In this document: one piece after another, positions 31,165 to 38,943 of the stretch
Position numbering within the stretch: the first letter of the stretch is position 1
Layout: every line of letters starts with the position of its first letter
Origin: a virus
DNA: 40,331 nucleotides
Reading direction: 5' to 3' (one strand)
IMG/VR virus record: IMGVR_UViG_3300032770_000051
Coordinates: 1 to 40,331 of that record
Notes under the pieces: model-generated
The model's database searches: none
Told to the model about the DNA's origin: nothing
What the model saw: only the letters and a program-made list of their open reading frames with translations
Position numbers and translations under genes: made by a program

Positions 31165-33268
31165 TGCCAATTTCAAGCCAACGCTTGACCCCTGGAATAT
31201 CTGTTTCACGTACCGAAAGAATGTTGCCACCATTTGGATAAGATGCTTGATACGCCTGGACAGCAGAATTTGCATCCTTAAATCCAAACAATATCTTATG
31301 CTCATCGAAAGTGCTTGCGTCTGCTCCGGCGGAATTAAGCTTGCCCTGATTCACAATCCAAACTCTCTGCGAATCAGCGTAAGGTCCGACGAAACAATCT
31401 AATCCTTCACCAAATCCTTCCGCCGAGCGGCTATTTTGGATATAGCCGTAGTCTGCGGCAAGCGGCGGGAAGTCGGGAAACCGAATCTCTCCCACAAAGT
31501 TTTCCAGTGCGATGGGAATACCCGCGAACTCGATATAGTGCTGGGAGTTGATTCCGTTGATTGCGTTTGCAATGTCATCTACTGCCTCCGTTAAAGAGGG
31601 CGTAGAATTTGGATTCATTATTCCTTTAGGCGAATTAATTACCTCATACAGATTGCACCCACCGGGCGGTTCAGGATTACTTGCTGAATCCAATTCTTCG
31701 CTAGTGTCAGGGATATTTTCTTCTGGAGTTTTAGGCGGTGTAACATTTCCAGAAGCATTAAAGTTCCCAGGTTTGACGCCAGACTCGGATGCCAGACTTG
31801 AACCACCCGGCCCCGGTGGGGCCGGAGTTGGGTCTGCTTGTTGTTGTAGTTTGCGCTTCGCAAAAGTTAGTCTTGCTTGTTGAATATCGGCCTCGGTGAT
31901 ATTTGTCCAGAGGCCGTTGACGATAGAAGCCTGTTTTAGTTCTTTGAGCGCGAGCGCGTCTGGAACTAGGCCAGATTCCCATGCTGAAAGAACGGCGGCA
32001 GTAACTTGCGCCCCGGCGGTGGCACGCTCTGTTTCCGAAAGTTGCCACAAAGGATTGAAGACGAAATTAAAGTCTTCGGGTAATTCTATTCCTTCGGATT
32101 TGGCCATCGCGCGGTAGATGGTCGTAATCATTGGCCGAAGTTCGCGCTCTTGGCGTTGTCTTATTCCGTCGTAATAGTTCCGCATGTCAGATTCGCCGGT
32201 TGAATTAAGACCGGCAGGAGATTGTCCAAAGAGTCTAACCAGCGGAATTTGCAGCGCACCGGAGATTTGCTGACCAAAGTGAATAAGAGCATCAGCGATA
32301 CCGGAGAAGGAAGTACCTGCGGAAACTTGTGCCGCGAAATCGTCTTCTGAGTCAATTAAGGTTATTCCTTCAATGCCTTGATACCGGCGCATCATTTCGA
32401 CATACTGTTGAAGCTGGTTTACCTGCATCCCACCCGTGGCGATAATTTCACGGAGTTTGCTGATTTTTAAAGTCCGGATGTAGGATTTGTAGACGAGTTG
32501 TGCTGCGCCATTAGTCGCAGAATCGAAGGCGATAAGTCGATCATAGAGCCTTTCCACTACGGAAATGCCCCACATATTTTCCATAACCCTTTGCCAGTAG
32601 GGAAGTCGGACGCCTTCATGGCGTAAAACTCGGGTGTGATGGATGCGCATACCCTCGAAAGTTACACCAGTACCTGATGCGATAACCCAGTAACTGGCCG
32701 GAACTTGAGAATCGTCACCAACGCCGCGGACCATATGATTGAGATCAGGTTCAACCATCCAGCGATCGTAGACCATAAGGCCACGAAATGCACCCAGGCC
32801 AATGCGAGAAATATCGAGAGGGTTTCGCGGGTCTTGCCCGTCAATCATTAGCGCGGCTAAAGCCCCGCCGTATAGGCGGCCCCAACGAATTGTATCGTTG
32901 ATAGCGGGCCAAACTCCCCATTTAATTGCAGCAGTTTCGAGTTTCTTAATTGCGCCAGGGGGCATTTCGCTGGTGATGGTAATGCCCATTTTAGTCATGT
33001 CATCGGCAATTGCGTCAATTGCAACACCAACGATCCAAGAACCGCGATGAATCCATTCCAGCAGAGTTCTGTCACGAGTGACAGGAAGAAACCCGTAGGT
33101 CGAGTCACTAAGCGCGTTGTTTGTCCCAAGGCCCAAATTTAGGGAAAAGTTTTGGAACGTATCGCCAGTAAACTTTTCGCTTAATCTCGTTTCTGTGCCT
33201 TGAGCGCGGGAACGTTTCCCGTCGCTGCCAGCAGAAACTCGATATCTGGGTTTATCTCGGTCGGCCAT
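31145..33268 (-). CDS. Portal protein (DUF1073-like) fused to an inorganic-pyrophosphatase-like domain
   Basis: A 707-residue protein. Residues about 35-450 are a DUF1073 portal: RTLLEWIHRGSWIVGVAIDAIADDMTKMG, WGRLYGGALAALMI, GTSFSGIADALIHFGQQISGALQIPLVRLFGQSPAGLNSTGESDMRNYYDGI. A Pro/Gly/Ser-rich linker follows (475-540). Residues about 583-700 then match the InPase-like domain of phage polyvalent proteins: DYGYIQNS, GEGLDCFVGPYADSQRVWIVNQ (Asp624), FDEHKILFGFKDANSAVQAY (654-673) and VKRWLEI. The portal forms the dodecameric DNA gate. What the extra domain does in the capsid is unknown. It follows a small gene with an overlap of 17 bases. Confidence 0.85.
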   Translation of the reverse strand: MADRDKPRYRVSAGSDGKRSRAQGTETRLSEKFTGDTFQNFSLNLGLGTNNALSDSTYGFLPVTRDRTLLEWIHRGSWIVGVAIDAIADDMTKMGITITSEMPPGAIKKLETAAIKWGVWPAINDTIRWGRLYGGALAALMIDGQDPRNPLDISRIGLGAFRGLMVYDRWMVEPDLNHMVRGVGDDSQVPASYWVIASGTGVTFEGMRIHHTRVLRHEGVRLPYWQRVMENMWGISVVERLYDRLIAFDSATNGAAQLVYKSYIRTLKISKLREIIATGGMQVNQLQQYVEMMRRYQGIEGITLIDSEDDFAAQVSAGTSFSGIADALIHFGQQISGALQIPLVRLFGQSPAGLNSTGESDMRNYYDGIRQRQERELRPMITTIYRAMAKSEGIELPEDFNFVFNPLWQLSETERATAGAQVTAAVLSAWESGLVPDALALKELKQASIVNGLWTNITEADIQQARLTFAKRKLQQQADPTPAPPGPGGSSLASESGVKPGNFNASGNVTPPKTPEENIPDTSEELDSASNPEPPGGCNLYEVINSPKGIMNPNSTPSLTEAVDDIANAINGINSQHYIEFAGIPIALENFVGEIRFPDFPPLAADYGYIQNSRSAEGFGEGLDCFVGPYADSQRVWIVNQGKLNSAGADASTFDEHKILFGFKDANSAVQAYQASYPNGGNILSVRETDIPGVKRWLEIGNVYKPA

Positions 33269-33461
33269 TAACTGTTTTCACTTCTTCAATGGAACAAATT
33301 CCATTGTTGATGGTTAAAAGATATTCTTGATCTGGCTTGAGCTGTCCAGGAAGGACTGGTTCACCGTCTTTGAAAACTGTGTATTCGCTGCCATTATATG
33401 CGTAGGTGAGATACGGATTCGGTGGCATATCATCAGGACGGTCTTTATTGGTCACAAGCAA
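33252..33461 (-). CDS. Small protein upstream of the portal gene
   Basis: A 69-residue protein, probably beta-rich (YLTYAYNGSEYTVFKDGEPVLPGQLKPDQEYLLTIN). The start is uncertain: TTG at 33461 has no strong ribosome site, and the first ATG (33428) would shorten the protein to 58 residues. Its end overlaps the portal start by 17 bases. No family is recognised. Confidence 0.5.
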   Translation of the reverse strand: MLVTNKDRPDDMPPNPYLTYAYNGSEYTVFKDGEPVLPGQLKPDQEYLLTINNGICSIEEVKTVNGRPR

Positions 33462-33897
33462 AACTCATCTGATTACCATGTACTGTCATGGTTATGTGGT
33501 CAAAGCCGGAAAGGCCAAACAGCGCCATGTTTTGGGAGCTTGCTTCAGCGGTAACATTGTGCAAAGTACAGTCACCAATTTTTAGTTCAGGAATTGTCAG
33601 AAAGGTCATTTCCTGGAAACTGCCATTGGCAGTTGTTGCAAGTGCTGTCTCGCCGTTAGCAGTGAGATGGAGTTTCTTCAGATCATTTTCAGGAAGCGAG
33701 ATAAAAGTTGCACCTGTGTCTACGATGAAGGTTTCGGGAACTGAGTTTATAGTCGTTGGGAGGACAAAGGAATCGCCGGCATAGGTAGCAGAGAAACTAG
33801 AACCTGCCCGTAGGGCAGGTGCAGGTGCAGGAGTTTTAGCACAACAGGCTAAAGCCAAAAGCGAGAGTAAGGCCGCTATGCGGCTGCGCGTTGTCAT
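33445..33897 (-). CDS. Exported retropepsin-like aspartic protease
   Basis: A 150-residue protein. The start at 33897 is chosen because its ATG overlaps the stop of the preceding gene (ATGA) and because it places a signal peptide at the N-terminus: MTTRSRIAALLSLLALACC, with two Cys at the end but an imperfect lipobox. The body has FIVDTGATFISLP at about 57-69, with Asp60 as catalytic residue, then ELKIGDCTLHNVTAEA and ALFGLSGFDHITMTV. This is the clan AA single-domain retropepsin pattern, active as a dimer. It is located between large terminase and portal, an unusual place for an exported enzyme. Its target is unknown. Confidence 0.75.
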   Translation of the reverse strand: MTTRSRIAALLSLLALACCAKTPAPAPALRAGSSFSATYAGDSFVLPTTINSVPETFIVDTGATFISLPENDLKKLHLTANGETALATTANGSFQEMTFLTIPELKIGDCTLHNVTAEASSQNMALFGLSGFDHITMTVHGNQMSFACDQ

Positions 33898-34106
33898 TTG
33901 TTGCTCGGTTCGACACTTTTGCCTTCTAAAGGTTTCTTTCTGCGCCAACGGATTTTGGCAGCTTTAGATGCAATTTGATGCCTACGGCCTGGAGCCAGAA
34001 CAGCAGCGCGGGCCATTCCACCGAAATGGCCCAAAACCGCAGCAGCTTCTTTTGCAGACTCTGAAGCATCTACTGTCAGATGAATGTGGATGTGTTTGTC
34101 GGCCAC
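33894..34106 (-). CDS. Small His-bead protein
   Basis: A 70-residue basic protein starting with GTG at 34106 (AGGA with an 8-base spacer). The N-terminus reads MADKHIHIHLTVDA; the rest has Ala-rich and Arg/Lys-rich parts (GGMARAAVLAPGRRHQIASKAAKIRWRRKK). The alternating His bead is shared with two genes at 26.3-27.1 kb and with a segment of the prohead protease/scaffold. The basic second half could bind nucleic acid. No family is recognised. It follows the large terminase by 10 bases and overlaps the protease gene (ATGA). Confidence 0.55.
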   Translation of the reverse strand: MADKHIHIHLTVDASESAKEAAAVLGHFGGMARAAVLAPGRRHQIASKAAKIRWRRKKPLEGKSVEPSNK

Positions 34107-34116
34107 AGAACAAATC

Positions 34117-36153
34117 CTAGATATGAGGGTTTAAAGCCTTGGTCCCTTTCGGGACCAACCAACGACCAGGAGTTAGAAGTCTAGGCAAAGTTGCATCAGG
34201 AAAATGAACAACAGAAGGCAGAGGCAAAAATATTGCTTCATCCGCTGGTCCGGGGATTTCTTTGCCCTGGATTTTGCGAATTGGCTGTGCTGCTTTAGCT
34301 GCGGCAATAAGTTCTTTTTGCACCGCTATCGCGGCGCGTCGTTCTTGCGCTGTAATTTGCTGTTTGTTCTTTTCCATTTCTGCACGAGAGGCTAGTTTTT
34401 GCCACGTTGCCCAGACGCCACGAGAAGCTGTAACGATTAGCCCTGCAACCGAACGGGCGAGATTGTCATTACCAGTAGCGTTGACGGAATCACGTCCGAC
34501 TTTAGTGACTGAACGTTCAAGTGTGTTCAGTTGCATTAGCAGCCGAGGATTGTCCAGAAGTTCGACTTCACCGGCGGCCAGAATGGGCATAAAATCGCGA
34601 TAAATCTCGGGAAGAGTGAATTTAGTCGGTTCGTAAATTATGCCGACTTTTGAGAAATATTCCTTAGGCCAATCGCCTGTAAAGTGATCGCCTTCGATGC
34701 GAGCTATCGCATAGCGATTGAGGGTTTTGGAAATTGATTCGATTACTTGAGTCAGGCTTTGGTTTGCAGAAAACTCTTCGATGTAGTCGAGAATTGCTGT
34801 TCCATCGCTTGCAAGGTGTGCGATAGCGAAGCTTGGCCGATCTGAAGTTGAACCGGGTACTGCGAAATAGGCACTGTAGCGTATGAGAGCACTTGGTTCG
34901 AGTTTCTCACGACTTGACACCACGCACTTATTGACTGCTGTACGTGAAGCGTAGCTTGCTTTGCTGAAAGAGGCTTTAATTTCTTGATATTTCTGATTGG
35001 CCAAAGCCAACGCAGTAACCGTGTCGTCGTGGAGTCCTTCGGGTGCTTCGTATTTAATGCCAGTGCGGGTAACTTCGTATACGAAATTGCAAAGTTCATC
35101 AACGATAGGCCCTTCAGGAAAACCAAGTTCATGGGCTTGAATTGAAATCGCAAGCGATTCCATAAGCTTTTGCTTCGACTGCGGCGATAAAATAAAGCCC
35201 TCGAAGTTGTCGAAACCATTGTCCTGGAGTTCTTCCAGAACTCGGTCGCCGATGCCGGTGGCATCGACTAAGGCGGGAGTAACATCGCCAACGATTTGTT
35301 TGGTAATCTTTTCGCTCTGTTTCCAGGTCCGCCCTTTCCAGCGGTCAAAGAAGCAAACTTTACCGTCTTCATCTAGGCCGATGACGACAAAGAAGTCTTT
35401 CTTTCTGGCAACGTCGATACCGAAAACGACTGGCGGCTTAGAACTCAAACCCTGAACACAGGCTCGGATGTGACTTTCGCCAAAAGGATTACCGTAATCA
35501 TCTGACGGTTCGGCCAAATACAGTTCATTGAAGACTGCTTCTGGAAGCGATTCTTGAAGCGATTTCACCTCGCTCTGCGCGATAACACCGCCTTCAACGG
35601 CATCATAAATCGTCAGTTTTGCGTAGTGATATTCGCTGTCGGGATTGTTAGTTTCTTCTTGCGCTTTGCGCGAAAGGCGATAGTACCAGGAATTTTTGCC
35701 CTTAACGTTACCGATTATCAAACCGCCGCCAAGGGTGGCGGAAAGCGTTGAACGAATAGCGTGCCACGCTTCTTCTTTAACGCGGCTTGCTTCGTCAATA
35801 ACAGCGCCGTAAACGTCTTCACCGTATAGGCTGTCAGGGTTGTCGCCTGATTTAAACCATATCACTGTTCCATTTAGGAGATTTATGGTCATCTTCTGTT
35901 CGTTTGAAGAAAACGAACCAGGCGTTAAATACGCCTTCAGGCGACGAAATGCAATATCAGCTTGGCCGAAGATCGGAGCAACCCACCAATAATTGTAATT
36001 TGGTTTGCCCTTTAGAGCCTGCTCAACAATCCAAACAATAGCGCCGACGGTTTTGCCCGATTTGGACGATGCCTCGATAAAACTAAAGCGTTTGCCTGAG
36101 AATAGCGCCGCCTCTTGCTTTGGATAAAGTTGTGGACGGGTAAATTCAGCCAT
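34117..36153 (-). CDS. terL: Terminase large subunit with an additional degenerate nuclease domain
   Basis: A 678-residue protein, longer than usual. Residues 1-235 are the ATPase: Walker A ASSKSGKT at 28-35, Walker B VYGAVIDEASR with Asp120-Glu121, motif III IIGNVKG at 146-152. Residues about 243-390 are an RNase H-like nuclease with FGIDVARKKD (Asp247), VDATGIGD (Asp297, Asp303) and HDDTVTALALA (375-385), so it should be active. Residues about 425-580 look like a second terminase nuclease: SFAIAHLASDGTAILD, RIEGDHFTGDWPKEYF, GIIYEPT, ELLDNPRLLMQLNTLER, GRDSV, GNDNLARSVAGLI. The first catalytic Asp there is replaced (AVPGST), so this copy is probably inactive. The protein drives DNA packaging and cuts concatemers. 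Confidence 0.9.
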   Translation of the reverse strand: MAEFTRPQLYPKQEAALFSGKRFSFIEASSKSGKTVGAIVWIVEQALKGKPNYNYWWVAPIFGQADIAFRRLKAYLTPGSFSSNEQKMTINLLNGTVIWFKSGDNPDSLYGEDVYGAVIDEASRVKEEAWHAIRSTLSATLGGGLIIGNVKGKNSWYYRLSRKAQEETNNPDSEYHYAKLTIYDAVEGGVIAQSEVKSLQESLPEAVFNELYLAEPSDDYGNPFGESHIRACVQGLSSKPPVVFGIDVARKKDFFVVIGLDEDGKVCFFDRWKGRTWKQSEKITKQIVGDVTPALVDATGIGDRVLEELQDNGFDNFEGFILSPQSKQKLMESLAISIQAHELGFPEGPIVDELCNFVYEVTRTGIKYEAPEGLHDDTVTALALANQKYQEIKASFSKASYASRTAVNKCVVSSREKLEPSALIRYSAYFAVPGSTSDRPSFAIAHLASDGTAILDYIEEFSANQSLTQVIESISKTLNRYAIARIEGDHFTGDWPKEYFSKVGIIYEPTKFTLPEIYRDFMPILAAGEVELLDNPRLLMQLNTLERSVTKVGRDSVNATGNDNLARSVAGLIVTASRGVWATWQKLASRAEMEKNKQQITAQERRAAIAVQKELIAAAKAAQPIRKIQGKEIPGPADEAIFLPLPSVVHFPDATLPRLLTPGRWLVPKGTKALNPHI

Positions 36154-36175
36154 GAGACAAGAATTGAGCTTTCAA

Positions 36176-36847
36176 CTAGAGTTTTTCATGGACTGAATAA
36201 AAAGCATATTCGGTAGCATCTTGAGCTAAAGATGCAGGATCTAATACGCCATTTTTTACTATTATATTGAAGTTGCCATTTAACAGCTTATGAATATCCA
36301 AGTTGTCACCCGACCAAATAAATTTATCTTTATAAATTATCGGGATACAACGAAATTTGTTGTTAGCTACGAATAAACGGCCTTTAGATTTCAAAGATCG
36401 TTTAATCTTATTGACTTCTAGAATTGGGTCCAAACAATGTTGCAAAACCCAAACTGCGACAGCAAAATCGAATTTAAATGATTCAGGTTGAAATTCTTCC
36501 GAAGTCATTACAGAAAAATTGGGGGAGTCTACATACTCAACCGCCAACTTCGTCATATGGCTATTGTCAACGCCGACGACTTTGCAATTAAACTTTTGGA
36601 TCAATGCTTTAGCGATGCGGCCAATGCCGCAGCCAAAATCCAAAACGGTAGAATTTTCCGTTATAGCGCAGCTTTCTGCAATCAATTCCAAAAGATAGGG
36701 CGTTTCCGCTTCCCATCTTTCATCAGTAGTAGCGCCTCGCTCCGCGGTTAGAATTATTGCTTTTGCATCTTCAATAGTATTTACCTCAAAAATTTTCTTG
36801 CAGTAAACTTCACTTACAGGAACTGGAATCACTATCGGCTCAATCAA
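36176..36847 (-). CDS. Class I SAM-dependent methyltransferase
   Basis: A 223-residue protein with the SAM-binding motif VLDFGCGIGR at 68-77 and the acidic strand VVGVDNS at 90-96. The C-terminal half has FAVAVWVLQHCLDPI, typical of small-molecule or lipid/sugar methyltransferases (class 11-like) rather than DNA methyltransferases. The start is TTG at 36847 with AAGGA and an 8-base spacer. The gene is AT-rich compared with its neighbours and is preceded by a terminator, so it looks like a later insertion between the MT-A70 gene and terL. Substrate unknown. Confidence 0.75.
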   Translation of the reverse strand: MIEPIVIPVPVSEVYCKKIFEVNTIEDAKAIILTAERGATTDERWEAETPYLLELIAESCAITENSTVLDFGCGIGRIAKALIQKFNCKVVGVDNSHMTKLAVEYVDSPNFSVMTSEEFQPESFKFDFAVAVWVLQHCLDPILEVNKIKRSLKSKGRLFVANNKFRCIPIIYKDKFIWSGDNLDIHKLLNGNFNIIVKNGVLDPASLAQDATEYAFYSVHEKL

Positions 36848-36906
36848 AGTTAATATCCTTTAAACAGGGTTTGTAAAAACTTTTTTATTTTTAATCCTGT
36901 AGGTAT

Positions 36907-36938
36907 AAAAAAAGTGCAGCTAATTGAATAGCTGCACT
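36907..36938 (-). terminator. Rho-independent terminator
   Basis: On the minus strand a perfect 10-bp stem (AGTGCAGCTA/TAGCTGCACT, 36913-36938) with a 6-base loop is followed by a run of six T. It would end transcription coming from terS and the MT-A70 gene, before the second methyltransferase. The + strand side has no comparable T run. Confidence 0.85.
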
Positions 36939-36955
36939 AAAGTAGGAAAACCCTA

Positions 36956-37105
36956 TCAGGAAAACACACCCAAGCCACCCGGAGGACTCGCTAAGGATAA
37001 GGATGGTATATCTTGTAGGTTGGGCAATTGGCAAGGGGAATATGTGGTGGGCAAAAGATTTTTAGTTAAGAGACATACCTTGCTAGCGAATCCAGCCTTA
37101 CTCAC
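36956..37105 (-). CDS. Possible short ORF, 49 residues
   Basis: An open frame starts with GTG overlapping the stop of the MT-A70 gene (GTGA) and runs for 49 codons to just before the terminator. The product would be uncharged and Leu/Pro/Ser-rich. There is no clear ribosome site other than the coupling overlap. An 87-codon plus-strand ORF also spans this part, against the direction of every other gene. This stretch may simply be a 3' untranslated region. Confidence 0.25.
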   Translation of the reverse strand: MSKAGFASKVCLLTKNLLPTTYSPCQLPNLQDIPSLSLASPPGGLGVFS

Positions 37106-37728
37106 AAATCCAAATCATCAAGATTTAGAAGTTTTTTGCCATTTTGCGTTCTTTTGGTTTTTAGCGGTGCTCGCAGAGCTTCAGTAAAGAGTTGAGTCTG
37201 ATTACCAAACACATCCCAGCCGGGTTTAGTTTCACGAGCAAACATTTCCAGATACGGGCCGGGGACTAGGCGTTCTATTGCCGATCGGACTTCATCTGGT
37301 TTTCGCGAATGTTCCCTTCGCGGGGCGACGATAAGTCTTTGCACATCTGCATTGAGACGTTTAGGCTTTCCACGCGTAGCTAAAAGACATTGTTCAGGAT
37401 TAGCTCTTGTCCAGTAGCCCATGCCGGTGAAGAAAGTTTTTTCATCTTTGTTTGTTTTTGCCCAATAGAAACCAACAGTTTTGTACTCAAAGCCCCAGAG
37501 AGAAATTAATTCTAAGGCTTTAGGCAAAAGCGGATCTGTTGCCCAAAGAAACAATACACAGTCTTCTGCTGCCCAATTGGTTACTGGTATTGCTGCAATC
37601 TGTTCAAAACTCATTGTGTCGTAATGCGCAATTGCTCCACGATCAGAGCCAGTTTCATCGTCATAAACTTTAAAATGCCAGGGCGGATCGGAGTAGATTA
37701 CTCCATATCTTTTTTGTTCTTCTGACAT
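37102..37728 (-). CDS. MT-A70-type adenine methyltransferase
   Basis: A 208-residue protein, taking the ATG at 37728 (a TTG six codons earlier is less likely). It carries the DPPW motif (SDPPWHF at about 13-19), then YDTMSFEQIAAIPV, CVLFLWATDPLLPKALELISLWGFEYKTVGFYWAK, and RREHSRKPDEVRSAIERLVPGPYLEMFARETKPGWDVFGNQ, which are all standard in phage MT-A70 enzymes. It methylates the N6 position of adenine in DNA and probably protects phage DNA from restriction. It lies downstream of repeat copy B. Confidence 0.9.
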   Translation of the reverse strand: MSEEQKRYGVIYSDPPWHFKVYDDETGSDRGAIAHYDTMSFEQIAAIPVTNWAAEDCVLFLWATDPLLPKALELISLWGFEYKTVGFYWAKTNKDEKTFFTGMGYWTRANPEQCLLATRGKPKRLNADVQRLIVAPRREHSRKPDEVRSAIERLVPGPYLEMFARETKPGWDVFGNQTQLFTEALRAPLKTKRTQNGKKLLNLDDLDL

Positions 37729-37748
37729 AACAGAGATTTCTTTCAATT

Positions 37749-37808
37749 GGCTGTCGGCGCGCTATCCAGCGCGCCTCGCCCACCACAGACACAGGGAAAA
37801 ATTCCCCC
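37749..37808 (-). repeat. Intergenic repeat element, copy B
   Basis: Lies between the DUF6362-like gene stop and the MT-A70 gene start. It consists of GGCTGTCGGC, a perfect 8-bp hairpin (GGCGCGCT/AGCGCGCC, 37756-37775), GCCTCGCCC, and the core 37784-37808 with the palindrome GGGAATTTTTCCC followed by TGTGTCTGTG on the coding strand. The left part is shared with copy A; the core is shared with copies A and C. Confidence 0.75.
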
Positions 37809-37837
37809 GCGCCGCGGGCTTTCGCGCAGTTGTTACT

Positions 37838-38335
37838 TCAGGACTTGGTGTGAAGTTCCACAAAAGACTTGATTTTTTGGGCGCGCTCTGGGTCGAGGTT
37901 TAGGGCGATCTGGCGCAGGCCCTGCCGGTGGAGAGAGGCGATAGTTTTGCGGTCCAGGGAAAGGAGTTTTCCGATGCGGGAAAAAGAGTAGAGTTGTCGG
38001 CCTGAGTTTGGTGCAATTAAGCTTCTGGCGTGCATGATGCGCCGGATTTGGATTGAGGGTATTAGAAGGATTAGGTTGAGGATTTCGTCGATGAATTTGA
38101 TTTCGTCTTTGAGGGGCGGCACGGGCCGCAGTTTGATGTCACTGTAGCCGTAGGCGATAGAGGCGTCGGCGGGAAAGTTGGGCCAACAAACGCCGGGCGC
38201 GGAGGGTCCGGGGCGCGGAAGTGGTAGTGAGAGAAGTTTTTCTCCTGCCCATTTTAGCCAGGAGTCGATTTCTTCGGGCTGCACTATGGGCGGCGGCCGC
38301 TGCGCGATGGGGGCGATTGTCATTAATTCCTCCAT
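37838..38335 (-). CDS. DUF6362-like protein
   Basis: A 165-residue protein, starting at ATG 38335 (AGGAGA with a short spacer; the upstream ATG has none). It matches the DUF6362 order as I know it: a helix with EEIDSWLKWAGEKLLSLPLPRPGPSAPGVCWPNF, then YGYSDIKLRPVPPLKDEIKFIDEILNLILLIPSIQIRRIMHARSL, and a C-terminal helix-turn-helix-like region (FSRIGKLLSLDRKTIASLHRQGLRQIALNL). The last part looks like a sigma-factor-type DNA-binding motif. The family is common in phages and prophages, near terminase genes. A regulatory or packaging role is possible. Confidence 0.7.
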   Translation of the reverse strand: MEELMTIAPIAQRPPPIVQPEEIDSWLKWAGEKLLSLPLPRPGPSAPGVCWPNFPADASIAYGYSDIKLRPVPPLKDEIKFIDEILNLILLIPSIQIRRIMHARSLIAPNSGRQLYSFSRIGKLLSLDRKTIASLHRQGLRQIALNLDPERAQKIKSFVELHTKS

Positions 38336-38349
38336 GAATTGTCTCCTGG

Positions 38350-38943
38350 TTAGGTTGTTAGTTTTGTATGGCCAAGCCAAAGGAGGATATTGTTTTCGAG
38401 GGGTTTTGCATCGCGGATTTTCGCGATGGTCTTTTTTACTTCGGGGGTAAGGGATTTGGCGATTACTATGCCGATAGGATCGGTGGTGAGGTTGTAGGCT
38501 TTGCGGATGACGGGGATGTAGAGATTTTGGAGTTTGTTTGTTCCGTCGAGGGTGTATTTGAGTTTACATTCGATGATGATTAACGGAGCCTCCGGCTCCG
38601 TTGGCCAGAGGATGAAATCGGGGGAACAGAAGAATTCGTCGTTGTAGTAGAACCAGGGATTGTGGTAGATTTCGTAACTGTCGTGAAGGGCTGATGCGGA
38701 GAGGGATTCGAGGACTTTTTTCTCGTAGCGAAGTCCTTGGGCTTTTAGTTGGTTATTGGGTTTGTTGTTTCGGGCGAAGATTGGTTGTGGAACTGCTTTT
38801 GCGGAAGTTATTCGCACTTTACGTCTTCTCCAGGTAGTCTGGCGATAGGTTTTGCGCCGCTTCGCGGTGAGGGATTTGGCCATGAGGGTTTTGAGAAGGT
38901 TCTTGCATTTGAGGTATTGGAGATAGAGGTAAAGGATTGGCAT
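38350..38943 (-). CDS. PD-(D/E)XK nuclease-like protein
   Basis: A 197-residue protein. The first 55 residues are basic (MAKSLTAKRRKTYRQTTWRRRK). Then comes GLRYEKKVLESL with Glu74, CSPDFILW with Asp109, and LIIIECKLKY with Glu125 and Lys127. This is the complete PD-(D/E)XK metal-binding pattern (E, PD, ExK). The ATG overlaps the terS stop (TAATG). Endonucleases of this kind near terminase genes may assist packaging or attack competing DNA; the target is unknown. A hairpin of 9 bp (38582-38602) is built into codons between the PD and ExK motifs. Confidence 0.75.
   Translation of the reverse strand: MPILYLYLQYLKCKNLLKTLMAKSLTAKRRKTYRQTTWRRRKVRITSAKAVPQPIFARNNKPNNQLKAQGLRYEKKVLESLSASALHDSYEIYHNPWFYYNDEFFCSPDFILWPTEPEAPLIIIECKLKYTLDGTNKLQNLYIPVIRKAYNLTTDPIGIVIAKSLTPEVKKTIAKIRDAKPLENNILLWLGHTKLTT

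Noticed and set aside
36924-37187. 87-residue plus-strand ORF across the terminator and MT-A70 end
   Set aside because: Its start lies inside the terminator hairpin and it runs against all genes; half of it is antisense to the methyltransferase.
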